Source of the DNA: Acidobacteria bacterium UBA2994
GTDB lineage: Bacteria > Acidobacteriota > Vicinamibacteria > Vicinamibacterales > UBA8438
Length of the DNA stretch: 64,000 nt
Direction: 5' to 3'
NCBI GenBank assembly: GCA_002346545.1
Contig: DEAA01000053.1
Location: 1-64,000 of the forward strand
Shown here: positions 1-8,354 of the stretch, one piece after another
How the letters are laid out: each line of letters begins with the position of its first letter
How positions within the stretch are numbered: position 1 is the first letter of the stretch
Notes under the pieces: generated by a model
Told to the model about the DNA's origin: nothing
Databases searched by the model: none
The model's input: the letters and a program-made list of their open reading frames with translations, nothing else
Program-made: the position numbers and the translations under genes

Positions 1-44
1 CCTGCTCCCAAAGCAGGCGCGCTACCAGGCTGCGCCACGCCCCG
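1..44 (-). tRNA. tRNA-Pro(TGG), partial (3' part beyond window edge)
   Basis: Read on the minus strand from 44, the sequence begins CGGGGCGTGGCGCAGCC, which is an acceptor stem followed by a typical D-arm (GCGCAGCCTGGTAGCGC). It then runs into an anticodon arm with loop TTTGGGA closed by CTGC/GCAG. The anticodon is TGG, so it decodes proline. The variable loop, T-arm and acceptor 3' half lie outside the window. The match to bacterial tRNA-Pro is strong over the visible half. Confidence 0.9.
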
Positions 45-93
45 TACCGGTCAAGAGGCTTCCCTCTAATTATCCTCGAAGTTCCCGGAGAAG

Positions 94-582
94 CTAGAAC
101 AGAGCTTTGTGCCAAGACTGACTGGCGGGGAGCTCCCAGTGACCGTTGCGGACATCGCCAACGGTGGTGAGGGAGTTATCAAAGACGACGGTCTCTGGGT
201 TGACATCGCCCTTCTCGGCTAGCTCAATAAACTGATGGCGCTCGACACGGGCGATGCGATCGCCCTCGCGATAGAGCACCGGACCGTGGTTAATGAGCTC
301 CAGGCCAAGGGCAGTCTCAAGTCCCTTCATCTGACGGACCAGGGCGTCGATTGAGCAGCCGGAGGCACCGGCGGCGCGCTCGTCGACGGCGACGAAGATG
401 AACCGGTCATAGCGTAGGTCTCTGGCGGTGGTCAGCGGGCGATCGTGGGCGGCCCACTGCTCGATGAACCCATCGACGGCGCCTAAGACTTGGGTCTGCT
501 CGTCCGCCGTCAGTAACCGCTCGGCGGCGAAGATCCAGAGACGGGCGTCGGGGGGAAGCTGGTCGAAAGCGATACGTGGCAT
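94..582 (-). CDS. Conserved hypothetical protein (small family often labelled 'ABC transporter ATPase')
   Basis: A 162-residue soluble protein without signal peptide or membrane segment. It resembles a small conserved family, common in Bacteroidota, that databases often label 'ABC transporter ATPase'. No Walker A, Walker B or ABC signature is visible, so that label should not be taken as function. Recognisable pieces are LPPDARLWIFAAERLLT near the N-terminus, a central RYDRFIFVAVDE, the SGCSID segment near residue 75, and a C-terminal region ending in W-K-A-L-F. I start it at the ATG at 582 because the family begins there; the upstream in-frame ATG at 630 adds 16 low-complexity residues. Its function is unknown. 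It lies between the tRNA and an AhpD-like gene on the same strand. Confidence 0.7.
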   Translation of the reverse strand: MPRIAFDQLPPDARLWIFAAERLLTADEQTQVLGAVDGFIEQWAAHDRPLTTARDLRYDRFIFVAVDERAAGASGCSIDALVRQMKGLETALGLELINHGPVLYREGDRIARVERHQFIELAEKGDVNPETVVFDNSLTTVGDVRNGHWELPASQSWHKALF

Positions 583-629
583 CCGGTCGATTATGGCATG
601 ACCGGTACGACTCGAGCCCGCCCTCCTCA

Positions 630-1214
630 TCAGCGTGGGATGCCGGTCACCCCCTCGTCGAGCGGCACTCGAAAGGTCTTGAGCGCCATCGACACCAGGT
701 TGTACTGGCCCACCGTGAAGACCACATCCATCAGCTGTCTCGTGTCGTAACGGGCCGCCAGCTCGTCCCAGGTCACGTCGCTGATCTCGGCGTCGCGGCG
801 CAGTTCGTCCACAGCGCGCAGCAGTGTGCGGTCAAAGCTCGACCACTCGGGCGCCTCTGGCCCTTCAGTAATGCGCTGGATCTCCGTCTCGGTCAACCCA
901 GCTTCCCTGCCGATGCGGGTGTGCTGTCCCCACTCGTAATCAGAACCCAGAAGAAACCCGATCCGCAGAATCAGCAACTCACGGTCGCGAGGGGGGAGCG
1001 TGCTGTTACCCAGCACATAGCGAGCAAACGTCAGCCAGGCATCCGACAGGTCAGGGTGATTTGCCAGCGTCTTGCTGATGTTGATACCAGACGCCGACTC
1101 GAGAGGCGGAATGCGCGGCTCCTGTGCCTGCCCGACGACAGACACGATCAAGCACACCGCCGCCACCGCCACTATTCGACGTATCGAGCGCCAGGGGAAT
1201 CCGTTCCAACGCAT
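630..1214 (-). CDS. Exported carboxymuconolactone decarboxylase (AhpD-like) family protein
   Basis: A 194-residue protein. Residues 1-30 form a signal peptide (RRIVAVAAVCLIVSVVGQAQ). The rest is an all-alpha AhpD/CMD-type domain with the family pattern NSTLPPRDRELLILRIGFLLGSDYEWGQHTRIGREAGL and a later VVFTVGQYNLVSMAL helix. Classic AhpD peroxidase activity needs a CxxC pair. No such pair is visible here; the equivalent stretch reads GSDYEWGQH. It is therefore more like the CMD branch in which Glu and His are conserved, and the substrate is unknown. The ATG at 1214 is chosen because a GGGAGG ribosome-binding site sits just upstream and a signal peptide follows. It is divergent from the hydrolase at 1310. 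Confidence 0.8.
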   Translation of the reverse strand: MRWNGFPWRSIRRIVAVAAVCLIVSVVGQAQEPRIPPLESASGINISKTLANHPDLSDAWLTFARYVLGNSTLPPRDRELLILRIGFLLGSDYEWGQHTRIGREAGLTETEIQRITEGPEAPEWSSFDRTLLRAVDELRRDAEISDVTWDELAARYDTRQLMDVVFTVGQYNLVSMALKTFRVPLDEGVTGIPR

Positions 1215-1309
1215 GACTACCTCCCGTGAACTGTCGGGCCGATTATGCCACCCGCCACGCTCGCAGCCGGGACGCCCGCGCCGACCGCCACGCCGACGAG
1301 CGCCATACA

Positions 1310-1999
1310 ATGGCACCCATGCAGACACGCCTGGCGCCGGAGACCCGAACCCTGGCTGCCAGTACCCTCGGGCGCTACATCGTCTCTCCGTCCGCACAAC
1401 CTGGCCCCGCGCCGCTGCTGGTCGGCTTCCACGGCTACGGAGAAAACGCCGAGCGTCATCTGGAAGGCCTGCTCGGGATCCCCGACATCGAGCACTGGCA
1501 GGTCGCGTCAGTCCAAGCACTGAATCGGTTCTATGAGCGGAAGACCGGCACGGTGGTCGGGAGCTGGATGACCAGCCAAGACCGGGAGCAGGCAATCGCC
1601 GACAACCTGGCCTACGTGCGCGACGTCGTCGCCACGCTTCGGATCACCCCCGACCTGCCGCTGGTGTTTGCCGGGTTCTCGCAAGGAGTCGCGATGGCGT
1701 ATCGCGCAGCGCTACGGTCAGGACACCGCTGCGACGGCCTGGTAGTACTGGCCAGCGACATTCCCCCGGAACTGCATGAGGAGCCGGCCGACCGATGGCC
1801 ACCTATCCTCCTCGGAGGCGGCGTTGATGACCACTGGTATACCGAGCCAAAACGCGACGCCGACCTGACGTTCTTGACCTCCCGCGGCATCGCATACGAG
1901 ACCGTCACCTTCGACGGCGGTCACGCTTTTCACCCTGACTTCCACCGTGCCGCGAGCAAGTTCTTAGAGCGGGTCCGGAGCGGCGTGGAAGTCACGTAA
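1310..1999 (+). CDS. Alpha/beta hydrolase, phospholipase/carboxylesterase (YpfH-like) family
   Basis: A 229-residue cytoplasmic serine hydrolase of the small carboxylesterase type. The nucleophile elbow GFSQGVAMAYRAA carries the Ser at about residue 122. The acid is probably the Asp in GGGVDDHWY and the His is in GGHAFHP near residue 205, giving a Ser-Asp-His triad in the usual order. The oxyanion region is GFHGYGEN. Start is ambiguous between ATG 1310 and ATG 1319; the longer ORF upstream has no family resemblance. The natural substrate cannot be told from sequence. Confidence 0.8.
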   Translation: MAPMQTRLAPETRTLAASTLGRYIVSPSAQPGPAPLLVGFHGYGENAERHLEGLLGIPDIEHWQVASVQALNRFYERKTGTVVGSWMTSQDREQAIADNLAYVRDVVATLRITPDLPLVFAGFSQGVAMAYRAALRSGHRCDGLVVLASDIPPELHEEPADRWPPILLGGGVDDHWYTEPKRDADLTFLTSRGIAYETVTFDGGHAFHPDFHRAASKFLERVRSGVEVT

Positions 2000-2012
2000 C
2001 GGCTTCGGGCCT

Positions 2013-2048
2013 CAGGCAGTTCCGAAGGAGTGTCAGCGGAACTGCCTG
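2013..2048. repeat. Perfect 11-bp inverted repeat (possible hairpin terminator without T-run)
   Basis: CAGGCAGTTCC at 2013-2023 is the exact reverse complement of GGAACTGCCTG at 2038-2048, with a 14-base loop. It begins 13 bases after the stop codon of the carboxylesterase. No T-tract follows on either strand, so it is not a classical intrinsic terminator; it may stabilise the 3' end of the transcript or act as a factor-dependent stop. Confidence 0.45.
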
Positions 2049-2103
2049 GCAGTCCTGCTCGAGAGTGGCAGCACGGCCCTCTTCAGCCCCGCCGTCAAAA
2101 CGT

Positions 2104-2787
2104 ATGAAACGGTTCACGATCGCCGTTGGCGTCGAGTCGACCACCGCCATCGCCTACCCGACGACCAATGCGCGCGCGAGCATGATCCTCGCGCACGGCG
2201 CCGGTACGGCGCAGACCCATCCGTTCATGGTGGCGTTCGGCCGAGGCCTGGCCGAGCGGGGCATCGAGGCGGTCACCTTCAACTTCCTGTATGCCGAGCA
2301 AGGTCGACGCCCGCCGGACCCGGCATCGAAGCTAGAAGCGTGCTATCGATCCGTTGTGGACACCATGCGGGAGCACTCGCAGGGCCGCCCGCTGTTCATC
2401 GGGGGCAAGTCAATGGGTGGACGCATGGCCACCCACATTGCGGCGTCGCCAGACCCGGATTCGGACGACGGCGAACCAGCGGCCGATGTAGCCGGCGTCA
2501 TAGCTCTGGGCTATCCCCTGCACCCACCCGGGCGCCCCGAGAAGATACGGGACGCGCACCTGCCGCACATAGCGGCGCCGACCCTAGTCGTCCAGGGCGC
2601 ACGCGACCCGTTTGGCACCGAGGCGGAGCTACGGCCGGTGCTGGCCAGAATGCCGGCCGCCGCCCTCCATGTCGTGGAAGGCGGCGACCATTCGTTCAAT
2701 GTACGAGGAAAGCAGGCGCCGTCGAAGCGGGAGACCTACGACGCCGTGATTGACGTAATGGTCGAGTGGATCGAGCGGCAAGCCTAA
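2104..2787 (+). CDS. Alpha/beta hydrolase (KANL3/Tex30-like, dienelactone-hydrolase-related)
   Basis: A 227-residue cytoplasmic hydrolase. It has LAHGAGTAQTHPFM near residue 30 (oxyanion region), the nucleophile elbow GGKSMGGRMA with Ser at about residue 101, GARDPFG near residue 175 (acid) and GGDHSFNV near residue 198 (His). This arrangement matches the KANL3/Tex30-type alpha/beta hydrolases of bacteria. The ATG at 2104 is used because family similarity begins at MKRFTIAV; the extra 13 residues from 2065 look non-coding. It is on the same strand as the preceding hydrolase, with a hairpin between the two. Substrate unknown. Confidence 0.8.
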   Translation: MKRFTIAVGVESTTAIAYPTTNARASMILAHGAGTAQTHPFMVAFGRGLAERGIEAVTFNFLYAEQGRRPPDPASKLEACYRSVVDTMREHSQGRPLFIGGKSMGGRMATHIAASPDPDSDDGEPAADVAGVIALGYPLHPPGRPEKIRDAHLPHIAAPTLVVQGARDPFGTEAELRPVLARMPAAALHVVEGGDHSFNVRGKQAPSKRETYDAVIDVMVEWIERQA

Positions 2788-2875
2788 AGCCGCCAGGTGC
2801 CGGTCGTGGCCATCAATGACCGCTTCCCGGAAGGACTTGAGCAGGCCACGCAACCCAAAGCCAGGCGTCGATGTC

Positions 2876-3889
2876 CTACACCGACTCCTTCAGCGTGACC
2901 GCGTCGAGAAACGGCATCATCCCGCGGAGTTCGACGCCCACTTTTTCGATCTGCAGCTCCTGCTCGGCGCGACGGGTCGCCATGAACTCGGGCCGGCCGG
3001 CCTTGTCTTCCTCGATCCAAGCCTTGGCAAAACTGCCGTCCTGAATGTCCCGGAGCATGCTGCGCATCGCCTCGCGAGTGGCGTCAGTAATCACCTGGGG
3101 ACCACCGGTGTAATCACCGCGCTCGGCGGTGTCGCTGACCGAGTAGCGCATGTAGTTGAGTCCGCCGCGGTAGATCAGGTCGACGATGAGCTTCAGCTCG
3201 TGCATACACTCAAAATACGCGACCTCAGGCTGATAGCCAGCGTCGACGAGGGTCTTGAAACCAGCCTTGATCAGCTCGCTGACCCCGCCGCAAAGCACCG
3301 CCTGCTCACCAAAGAGATCCGTCTCGGTTTCCTCGGTGAAGGTGGTCTCGATAACCCCTGCGCGAGTCACTCCAAGTCCCTTGGCGTAGGACATTGCGAG
3401 CGCGTGCGCGTTGCCAGTAGCGTCCTGCTCGACGGCGATAAGCGCCGGCGTGCCCCCCCCCTCCTGGAACACCTCACGCACCCGATGGCCGGGCGCCTTG
3501 GGCGCGATCAGAGTGACGTCGACATCCTTCGGCGGCGTGATCGTGTCGTAGCGGATGTTGAAACCATGGGCGAACATCAGCATGTCGCCCGACTTCAGGT
3601 TACTTGCGATCGACTCGGCATAGATTGCCGGCTGTTTGGTGTCGGGCGCTAGAATCATGATGACGTCGGCCCAGGCCGCCGCCTCGGCGCCGCTGTTGAC
3701 AGTAAGGCCGTCCGCCGCCGCCTTCGGGTGCGACTTGCTCCCCTCGGCCAGGGCCACCCGCACGTCCACGCCGCTGTCCTTGAGATTGAGCGCATGGGCA
3801 TGGCCCTGCGAACCGTAGCCGAAGATAGCTACCTTCTTTTGCTGGATGAGCGAGAGATCTGCCGCGTCGTCGTAGTGAATCGTTGCCAT
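2876..3889 (-). CDS. ilvC: Ketol-acid reductoisomerase
   Basis: A 337-residue class I ketol-acid reductoisomerase, normal length for the family. It isomerises and reduces 2-acetolactate or 2-aceto-2-hydroxybutyrate to the dihydroxy acid with NAD(P)H and Mg2+, the second common step of valine, leucine and isoleucine synthesis. The N-terminal Rossmann motif is [13 protein letters not shown] near residue 25. The helical C-terminal domain carries the Mg-binding Asp/Glu residues in [16 protein letters not shown] and [17 protein letters not shown]. It is the last gene of the ilvDBNC operon, 67 bases after ilvN. Expression should depend on the attenuator upstream of ilvD. Confidence 0.97.
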   Translation of the reverse strand: MATIHYDDAADLSLIQQKKVAIFGYGSQGHAHALNLKDSGVDVRVALAEGSKSHPKAAADGLTVNSGAEAAAWADVIMILAPDTKQPAIYAESIASNLKSGDMLMFAHGFNIRYDTITPPKDVDVTLIAPKAPGHRVREVFQEGGGTPALIAVEQDATGNAHALAMSYAKGLGVTRAGVIETTFTEETETDLFGEQAVLCGGVSELIKAGFKTLVDAGYQPEVAYFECMHELKLIVDLIYRGGLNYMRYSVSDTAERGDYTGGPQVITDATREAMRSMLRDIQDGSFAKAWIEEDKAGRPEFMATRRAEQELQIEKVGVELRGMMPFLDAVTLKESV

Positions 3890-3956
3890 TGCTCGTTTCT
3901 GCCTCGTGGTTGCGATGGTGTCCGGGCGTCGCCCGGGCGGTCACGAATCTGTCCAA

Positions 3957-4502
3957 TCAGACCGAATAGGATACGTTGTCGTCGACTTCGCCGGGAGTCT
4001 CATCCGAGGGCCCCTCGACCGGCGCCTGCTGACCGCGAGACATGGCGACCCGTCCGGTACGCACCATTTCCAGCACCTCATAGGGCTCGAGCACGCCCAT
4101 CAGCCCGTCGATCTTCTCCTCGGTGCCGGTGGCTTCGATGATGAGCGAGTCAGGCGCCACGTCGACCACCTTGGCGCGGAAGGTGTCGACTAACTGCATG
4201 ATGTGGGTACGGGTCTCCTGGTCGGCACTGACCCGGATCAGCGTTAACTCGCGCACCACCGCTGCCTCGGCGGTCAGGTCGGTGACCCGAAGCACGTTCA
4301 CCAGCTTGTAGAGGTTGGCCTCGAGCCGCTTGGCCCCATTGGCGTCGGTGTCGACCACAATGGTCATCCGAGACACCCCGCTGGTTTCGGTGTGCCCGAC
4401 TGTCAGCGACTCGATGTTGAAGGCGCGACGCCGGAACAGCGACGCCACGCGGTTCAGCACCCCGGGCTTGTCTTCGACATGAACGACGAAAGTGTGACGC
4501 AT
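3957..4502 (-). CDS. ilvN: Acetolactate synthase small (regulatory) subunit
   Basis: A 181-residue regulatory subunit of acetohydroxyacid synthase, which binds valine and activates the catalytic subunit. The N-terminal ACT domain reads MRHTFVVHVEDKPGVLNRV and continues FNIESLTVGHTE; the C-terminal half is the ALS_ss_C-type region (VDTFRAKVVDV, IIEATGTEEKIDGL). The C-terminal tail after about residue 158 is acidic and lacks similarity. The ATG at 4502 is chosen because the ACT domain starts there and GGAAAG precedes it. The ilvB-ilvN gap contains a GC-rich hairpin (GCGCGC, 5-base loop, GCGCGC, 4579-4595) right at the ilvB stop codon. Also called ilvH in other bacteria. Confidence 0.95.
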   Translation of the reverse strand: MRHTFVVHVEDKPGVLNRVASLFRRRAFNIESLTVGHTETSGVSRMTIVVDTDANGAKRLEANLYKLVNVLRVTDLTAEAAVVRELTLIRVSADQETRTHIMQLVDTFRAKVVDVAPDSLIIEATGTEEKIDGLMGVLEPYEVLEMVRTGRVAMSRGQQAPVEGPSDETPGEVDDNVSYSV

Positions 4503-4594
4503 CTTCTTTCCATGGGGCTCCGCACCAAACCCCGGCTCTTCGCTAGTGAGGCACAACGCCCCACACAGCTCGTCGCGGGCGCGCTATGTGCGCG

Positions 4595-6313
4595 CTAGTC
4601 GTCGGCTGTCTCCACGATCGGGCTCGGACTGGGTCGGCGGATCATGGCTTGGAGATCGGCGCCGGCGGGCACCATCGGGTAGACGGTGTCCTCCTGCTCC
4701 ACCCGGAAGTCGATCACGACGGCGCCCTCGTGGGCCCGCGCCATCTCGATGGTCGGCTCGACGTCCTGCCGGCGAGAGACCTGGGCGCTCTTCAGGCCGA
4801 ACGCCTCGGCCAGCTTGGCGAAGTCGGGGCTGAGCAGCGGCGTCGCAGCGTACCGGCGCTCGTAAAAGAACTCCTGCCACTGACGCACCATCCCAAGGTA
4901 GCCGTTGTTGATGATGGCCACGTTGATCTTGACCTTCTCCTGGGCAATGGTGGCCAACTCGCACATGGTCATCTGGAACCCACCGTCACCAACCACAACC
5001 CACACCTCGGCATCTGGTCGAGACAGCTTGGCGCCAATGGCGGCCGGCAGCGCGAACCCCATCGTGCCCAGACCGCCAGAGGTGATAAGCGAACGGGGCT
5101 CCTGGTGGTGGTAGTACTGCGCCTCCCACATCTGATGCTGGCCGACGTCGGTCACCACCACCGCCTGGCCGTCGGTCATCCGCCAGATGTCATTGATGAC
5201 GTGCGCGGCATAGAGATGCCCGCTGTCGGGAATGTTTTGGACGTCCCGCACTGCCGAATCGCCCTTCATCACCCCGATCGCTGAGAGCCAGTCGGACCGA
5301 TCGCCACGCTCCACATGAGGCAGGAGATCGGCGAGCACGGCCGACAGGTCACCCGCCAGCGCCACGTCCACCAGCACGTTCTTATTGAACTCGGCCGGGT
5401 CGATGTCGATGTGTATCTTCCGGGCGTTGGGTGCGTAGGTCTTGAGGTTACCGGTCACCCGATCGTCGAACCGCATCCCGAACGCCAGCAGGAGGTCCGC
5501 CTCCTGAATAGCCTGATTCACCCATGCCTCGCCGTGCATCCCCATCATGCCGAGATTGAGGGGGTGGAGCGCCGGCACCGACCCTATTCCCAGCAGCGTC
5601 ATCGCGATCGGGATGTTCGCGCGCTCGGCGAACTCGCGCACCAGATCCATCGCCCCGGACAGCATCACACCGTGGCCGGAAAAGATGACGGGCCGCTTCG
5701 CGCCGTTGATCAGCTCTACAGCCTGCTGGTATTCGGCTTCGGTCGCCCGGAGCTCGGGGCGATACCCCGGCAGTTGCACGGGGCTGTCGTCCCAGACGAA
5801 CTCGGTTGACGACTGCTGGGCGTCCTTGGTGATGTCCACTAGCACCGGACCGGGTCGACCAGACTTCGCAACGTAGAACGCCTCGTGGATAGTCGGCGCC
5901 ACCTCGTCGACGTCTGACACCAAATAATTGTGCTTGGTGATCGGCAGAGTCACGCCGGTGACATCGGTTTCCTGAAACGCGTCCGAGCCAATCAGCTTAC
6001 TCCCAACCTGGCCGGTGATGCAGACCATGGGCGAACTGTCGAGCATGGCCGTGGCGATGCCGGTCACCATGTTGGTGGCGCCTGGGCCAGAGGTAGCAAT
6101 CGCCACGCCGACCTCGCCGCTGGCGCGCGCATAACCGTCGGCCATGTGCGTGGCACCCTGCTCGTGGCGCACCAGCACGTGACGGATCGGGTACTCGAGC
6201 ATCGCGTCGTAGGCGGGCAGGATGGCACCGCCCGGATACCCGAAGACGGTGGAGACGCCTTCGCGCACCAGCGACTCCCATAGGATCTGCGCGCCGGTTC
6301 GAATGTTGTCCAT
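4595..6313 (-). CDS. ilvB: Acetolactate synthase large (catalytic) subunit
   Basis: A 572-residue ThDP- and FAD-dependent enzyme that condenses two pyruvates, or pyruvate plus 2-oxobutyrate, at the first common step of branched-chain amino-acid synthesis. The ThDP-activating Glu lies in VRHEQGATHMADGYARASG near residue 50. The central FAD domain is intact (GHGVMLSGA onward). The ThDP-binding motif is GDGGFQMTMCELATI followed by NNGYLGMVRQWQEFFYE near residue 480. Length and motifs match AHAS rather than oxalyl-CoA or pyruvate decarboxylases. It starts 26 bases after ilvD and is followed by its regulatory subunit. Confidence 0.96.
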   Translation of the reverse strand: MDNIRTGAQILWESLVREGVSTVFGYPGGAILPAYDAMLEYPIRHVLVRHEQGATHMADGYARASGEVGVAIATSGPGATNMVTGIATAMLDSSPMVCITGQVGSKLIGSDAFQETDVTGVTLPITKHNYLVSDVDEVAPTIHEAFYVAKSGRPGPVLVDITKDAQQSSTEFVWDDSPVQLPGYRPELRATEAEYQQAVELINGAKRPVIFSGHGVMLSGAMDLVREFAERANIPIAMTLLGIGSVPALHPLNLGMMGMHGEAWVNQAIQEADLLLAFGMRFDDRVTGNLKTYAPNARKIHIDIDPAEFNKNVLVDVALAGDLSAVLADLLPHVERGDRSDWLSAIGVMKGDSAVRDVQNIPDSGHLYAAHVINDIWRMTDGQAVVVTDVGQHQMWEAQYYHHQEPRSLITSGGLGTMGFALPAAIGAKLSRPDAEVWVVVGDGGFQMTMCELATIAQEKVKINVAIINNGYLGMVRQWQEFFYERRYAATPLLSPDFAKLAEAFGLKSAQVSRRQDVEPTIEMARAHEGAVVIDFRVEQEDTVYPMVPAGADLQAMIRRPSPSPIVETADD

Positions 6314-6339
6314 GACGATGGTCCTTCCTTACTACCTTC

Positions 6340-8052
6340 TTACCCAGTGGTCACCGCGCCTTGCGCGGCTGACGACACCAACCGAGCGTACTTGGCCATG
6401 ACGCCGCTGGTGGTCTTCGACTTAGGAGGCCGCCAGGCCGCGCGTCGCGACGCCAGCTCCTCTTCACTGACTTCTAACTCGAGCTTCCGGTTCTGCTCGT
6501 CGAACAGGATCGTGTCACCGTCACATACGAGCGCGATCGGACCACCCTTGGCGGCTTCCGGGGCCACGTGTCCGGCCATCATGCCGCGGGTCGCTCCGGA
6601 AAAACGGCCGTCGGTCAGCAACGCCACCGACTCACCTAGCCCGGCGCCGACGATGGCAGCGGTTACCGCCAGCATTTCACGCATGCCCGGACCGCCCTGC
6701 GGTCCTTCATAGCGGATCACCACGATGTCTCCAGCCTTGATCTGGCCCCGTTCGATGGCGGCGAACGCTCCCTCCTCGCCGTCGAACACGCGAGCTGACC
6801 CGCGATGCTGCTGCGGCGTGTGCCCGGCGACCTTCACCACGCAGCCATCGGGCGCGAGGTTGCCGCGCAAGATCACCAGTCCCCCTGTAGGTGTTATCGG
6901 GTCGGACACCGGCCGCATCACCTTTTGCCCGGCGGTTTCTTGCGCGCTGTCGGCGACCTCGCCAATGGTCTGGCCCGTCACGGTCATGGCATCGCTGTGC
7001 AGGAGGCCGGCCTCCTTAAGGCGATGCGCCACTAGCTCGAGGCCCCCGGCCCGATAAAGGTCCGTCGCCACGAACTGCCCACCCGGCTTCAGGTCGGCCA
7101 GAAGCGGCGTCCGTTCACTGACCCGATCGAAGTCCTCCATGGCCAGCTCGACTCCGGCCTCATGCGCTATAGCGAGCAGGTGCAGCACGGCGTTGGTCGA
7201 GCCGCCGGTAGTCGCCACGGCCGCGATGGCGTTCTCGATCGCGTCCTTGGTGACGATGTCACGGGGACGGACGCCTCGTCGAACCAGGTCGAGGACGAGC
7301 GCGCCGGCCTGCTTCGACACTTCGTACTTCTCGGGCCGGGTGGCAACCTCACCGCCCTCGTCGAGAAGCGTGGTTGCCGGCACCCCGTTGGCCGCCATCG
7401 GCGACACGCCGAGTAGCTCGCAGACCGTGGACATCGTGTTGGCCGTGAACTGGCCGCCGCACGCACCGGCGCCCGGGCAAGCCACGTTTTCGAGCGCCAG
7501 AAGCTCGCCGTCGGTCATCGTGCCGGCAGCATGGGCACCCACTGCTTCGAAGACGTCCTGAATAGTGACGTCCTTCCCGTCGTACCGTCCGGGCGCGATG
7601 GAACCGCCGTAGAGGACGAGGCCTGGGATATTGAGACGCACGAGCGACATAACCCCGCCGGGAATCGTCTTATCGCATCCCACCAAGATGACGATGCCGT
7701 CAAACAGGTTGCCCCGCGCTACGAGCTCGATCGAGTCAGCGATCACCTCACGGCTGACGAGCGAAGTCTTCATCCCCTCGCTGCCCATGGTGATGCCGTC
7801 CGAGATGGAGACCGTGTTGAACTCCATCGGCGTGCCGCCGGCCTCGCGAATCCCCTGCTTGACCTCTTCGGCCAGGTCACGCAGGTGGTAATTACACGGA
7901 CCGATCTCGGTCCAGGTGTTGGCCACCCCGATGATCGGCTTCGCTAGCGCCTCGTCGTCAAAGCCCACCGCCTTGAGCATGGCGCGCGCCGGCGCCCGCG
8001 ACGGGCCGTCGGTGATCTCACCGCTACGGGTCTTGCCGGATGTTGCGCTCAT
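6340..8052 (-). CDS. ilvD: Dihydroxy-acid dehydratase
   Basis: A 570-residue Fe-S dehydratase that converts 2,3-dihydroxy-3-methyl acids to 2-oxo acids, the third common step of branched-chain synthesis. The cluster ligands are in GCDKTIPGG (about residue 120) and CPGAGACGGQFTANTM (about residue 190). The C-terminal GRFSGATRGMMAGHVAPEA motif of the IlvD/Edd family is present. I choose the ATG at 8052 because family similarity begins just after it; the longer open frame upstream runs through the attenuator. No strong Shine-Dalgarno is visible between the terminator T-run and the ATG. First structural gene of ilvDBNC. Confidence 0.96.
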   Translation of the reverse strand: MSATSGKTRSGEITDGPSRAPARAMLKAVGFDDEALAKPIIGVANTWTEIGPCNYHLRDLAEEVKQGIREAGGTPMEFNTVSISDGITMGSEGMKTSLVSREVIADSIELVARGNLFDGIVILVGCDKTIPGGVMSLVRLNIPGLVLYGGSIAPGRYDGKDVTIQDVFEAVGAHAAGTMTDGELLALENVACPGAGACGGQFTANTMSTVCELLGVSPMAANGVPATTLLDEGGEVATRPEKYEVSKQAGALVLDLVRRGVRPRDIVTKDAIENAIAAVATTGGSTNAVLHLLAIAHEAGVELAMEDFDRVSERTPLLADLKPGGQFVATDLYRAGGLELVAHRLKEAGLLHSDAMTVTGQTIGEVADSAQETAGQKVMRPVSDPITPTGGLVILRGNLAPDGCVVKVAGHTPQQHRGSARVFDGEEGAFAAIERGQIKAGDIVVIRYEGPQGGPGMREMLAVTAAIVGAGLGESVALLTDGRFSGATRGMMAGHVAPEAAKGGPIALVCDGDTILFDEQNRKLELEVSEEELASRRAAWRPPKSKTTSGVMAKYARLVSSAAQGAVTTG

Positions 8053-8065
8053 CGCTGGAATCCAC

Positions 8066-8103
8066 AAAAAAAGGGCCATCAACCGTATGCGGATGATGGC
8101 CCT
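8066..8103 (-). terminator. Intrinsic terminator of the ilv attenuator
   Basis: On the minus strand AGGGCCATCA (8103-8094) pairs perfectly with TGATGGCCCT (8081-8072). A further CCG/CGG pair inside the 12-base loop extends the stem, and seven T residues follow (8072-8066). It lies only 13 bases before the ilvD start codon and after the leader peptide, so it can end transcription before the structural genes. Confidence 0.93.
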
Positions 8104-8133
8104 ACCTAATCGCTGTCGGGGTACATCATCCGC
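8089..8133 (-). promoter_or_regulatory. Antiterminator of the ilv attenuator
   Basis: GCGGATGATG (8133-8124) is an exact complement of CATCATCCGC (8098-8089). The second segment is part of the 5' arm and loop of the terminator, so the two hairpins exclude each other. The first segment overlaps the leader stop codon (8128-8126). A ribosome that reaches the stop would cover it and allow termination; a ribosome stalled on the upstream Val codons leaves it free to pair. A separate 6-bp stem (TGTCGG 8159-8154 with CCGACA 8143-8138) could be the early pause hairpin. Confidence 0.88.
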
Positions 8134-8200
8134 TGGATGTCGGCGTAATGACACCGACACTGGCGACAACGACGACAGAGCGAAGCTGAAGGCTATCCAT
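8126..8200 (-). CDS. ilv operon leader peptide (branched-chain amino-acid attenuator)
   Basis: A 24-residue leader beginning MDSLQLRS and containing the run VVVVASVGVI. Two Leu, six Val and one Ile make up 9 of 24 residues, with four consecutive Val codons at 8176-8165. The stop codon lies inside the antiterminator arm. This is the layout of enterobacterial ilvGMEDA and ilvBN leaders, although the peptide sequence is not the same. An in-frame ATG at 8218 would add six residues; another at 8254 overlaps the predicted -10 box and is unlikely to be transcribed. No strong Shine-Dalgarno is seen before either start. Its role is to sense charged tRNA-Val, -Leu and -Ile by ribosome stalling; the peptide itself probably has no function. 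Confidence 0.9.
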   Translation of the reverse strand: MDSLQLRSVVVVASVGVITPTSSG

Positions 8201-8249
8201 CGAACATGCGGGCCCCATGGGACGCCCCCGGGGCCACCGAGATTCACTC

Positions 8250-8280
8250 ATTGTATCGCGGGCACGGATCAGGTCGTCAA
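8250..8280 (-). promoter_or_regulatory. Candidate sigma-70-type promoter of ilv operon
   Basis: On the minus strand TTGACG (8280-8275) and TACAAT (8255-8250) are separated by 19 bases. The -10 hexamer differs from consensus at one base and the -35 hexamer at one base. Transcription would start near 8243, about 43 bases before the leader ATG at 8200. The spacer is two bases longer than ideal. Confidence 0.6.
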
Positions 8281-8354
8281 GCCATGACGATGCTAGACTG
8301 AAACAAGCCAGGATCGATCCGCGTCTAAGGAAAGAGACACCGGAACCACCGTCG

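Noticed and set aside
94..582. ABC transporter ATPase label
   Set aside because: No Walker or ABC signature motif is present; the label is a database habit for this family.
2816..3652. 278-residue open frame antisense to ilvC
   Set aside because: It lies fully inside ilvC on the other strand, has no recognisable family, and is explained by the GC-rich codon use of ilvC.
8202..8256. Longer ilv leader peptide starting at the ATG at 8254
   Set aside because: That ATG overlaps the predicted -10 box and would lie upstream of the transcription start. The starts at 8218 or 8200 are preferred.
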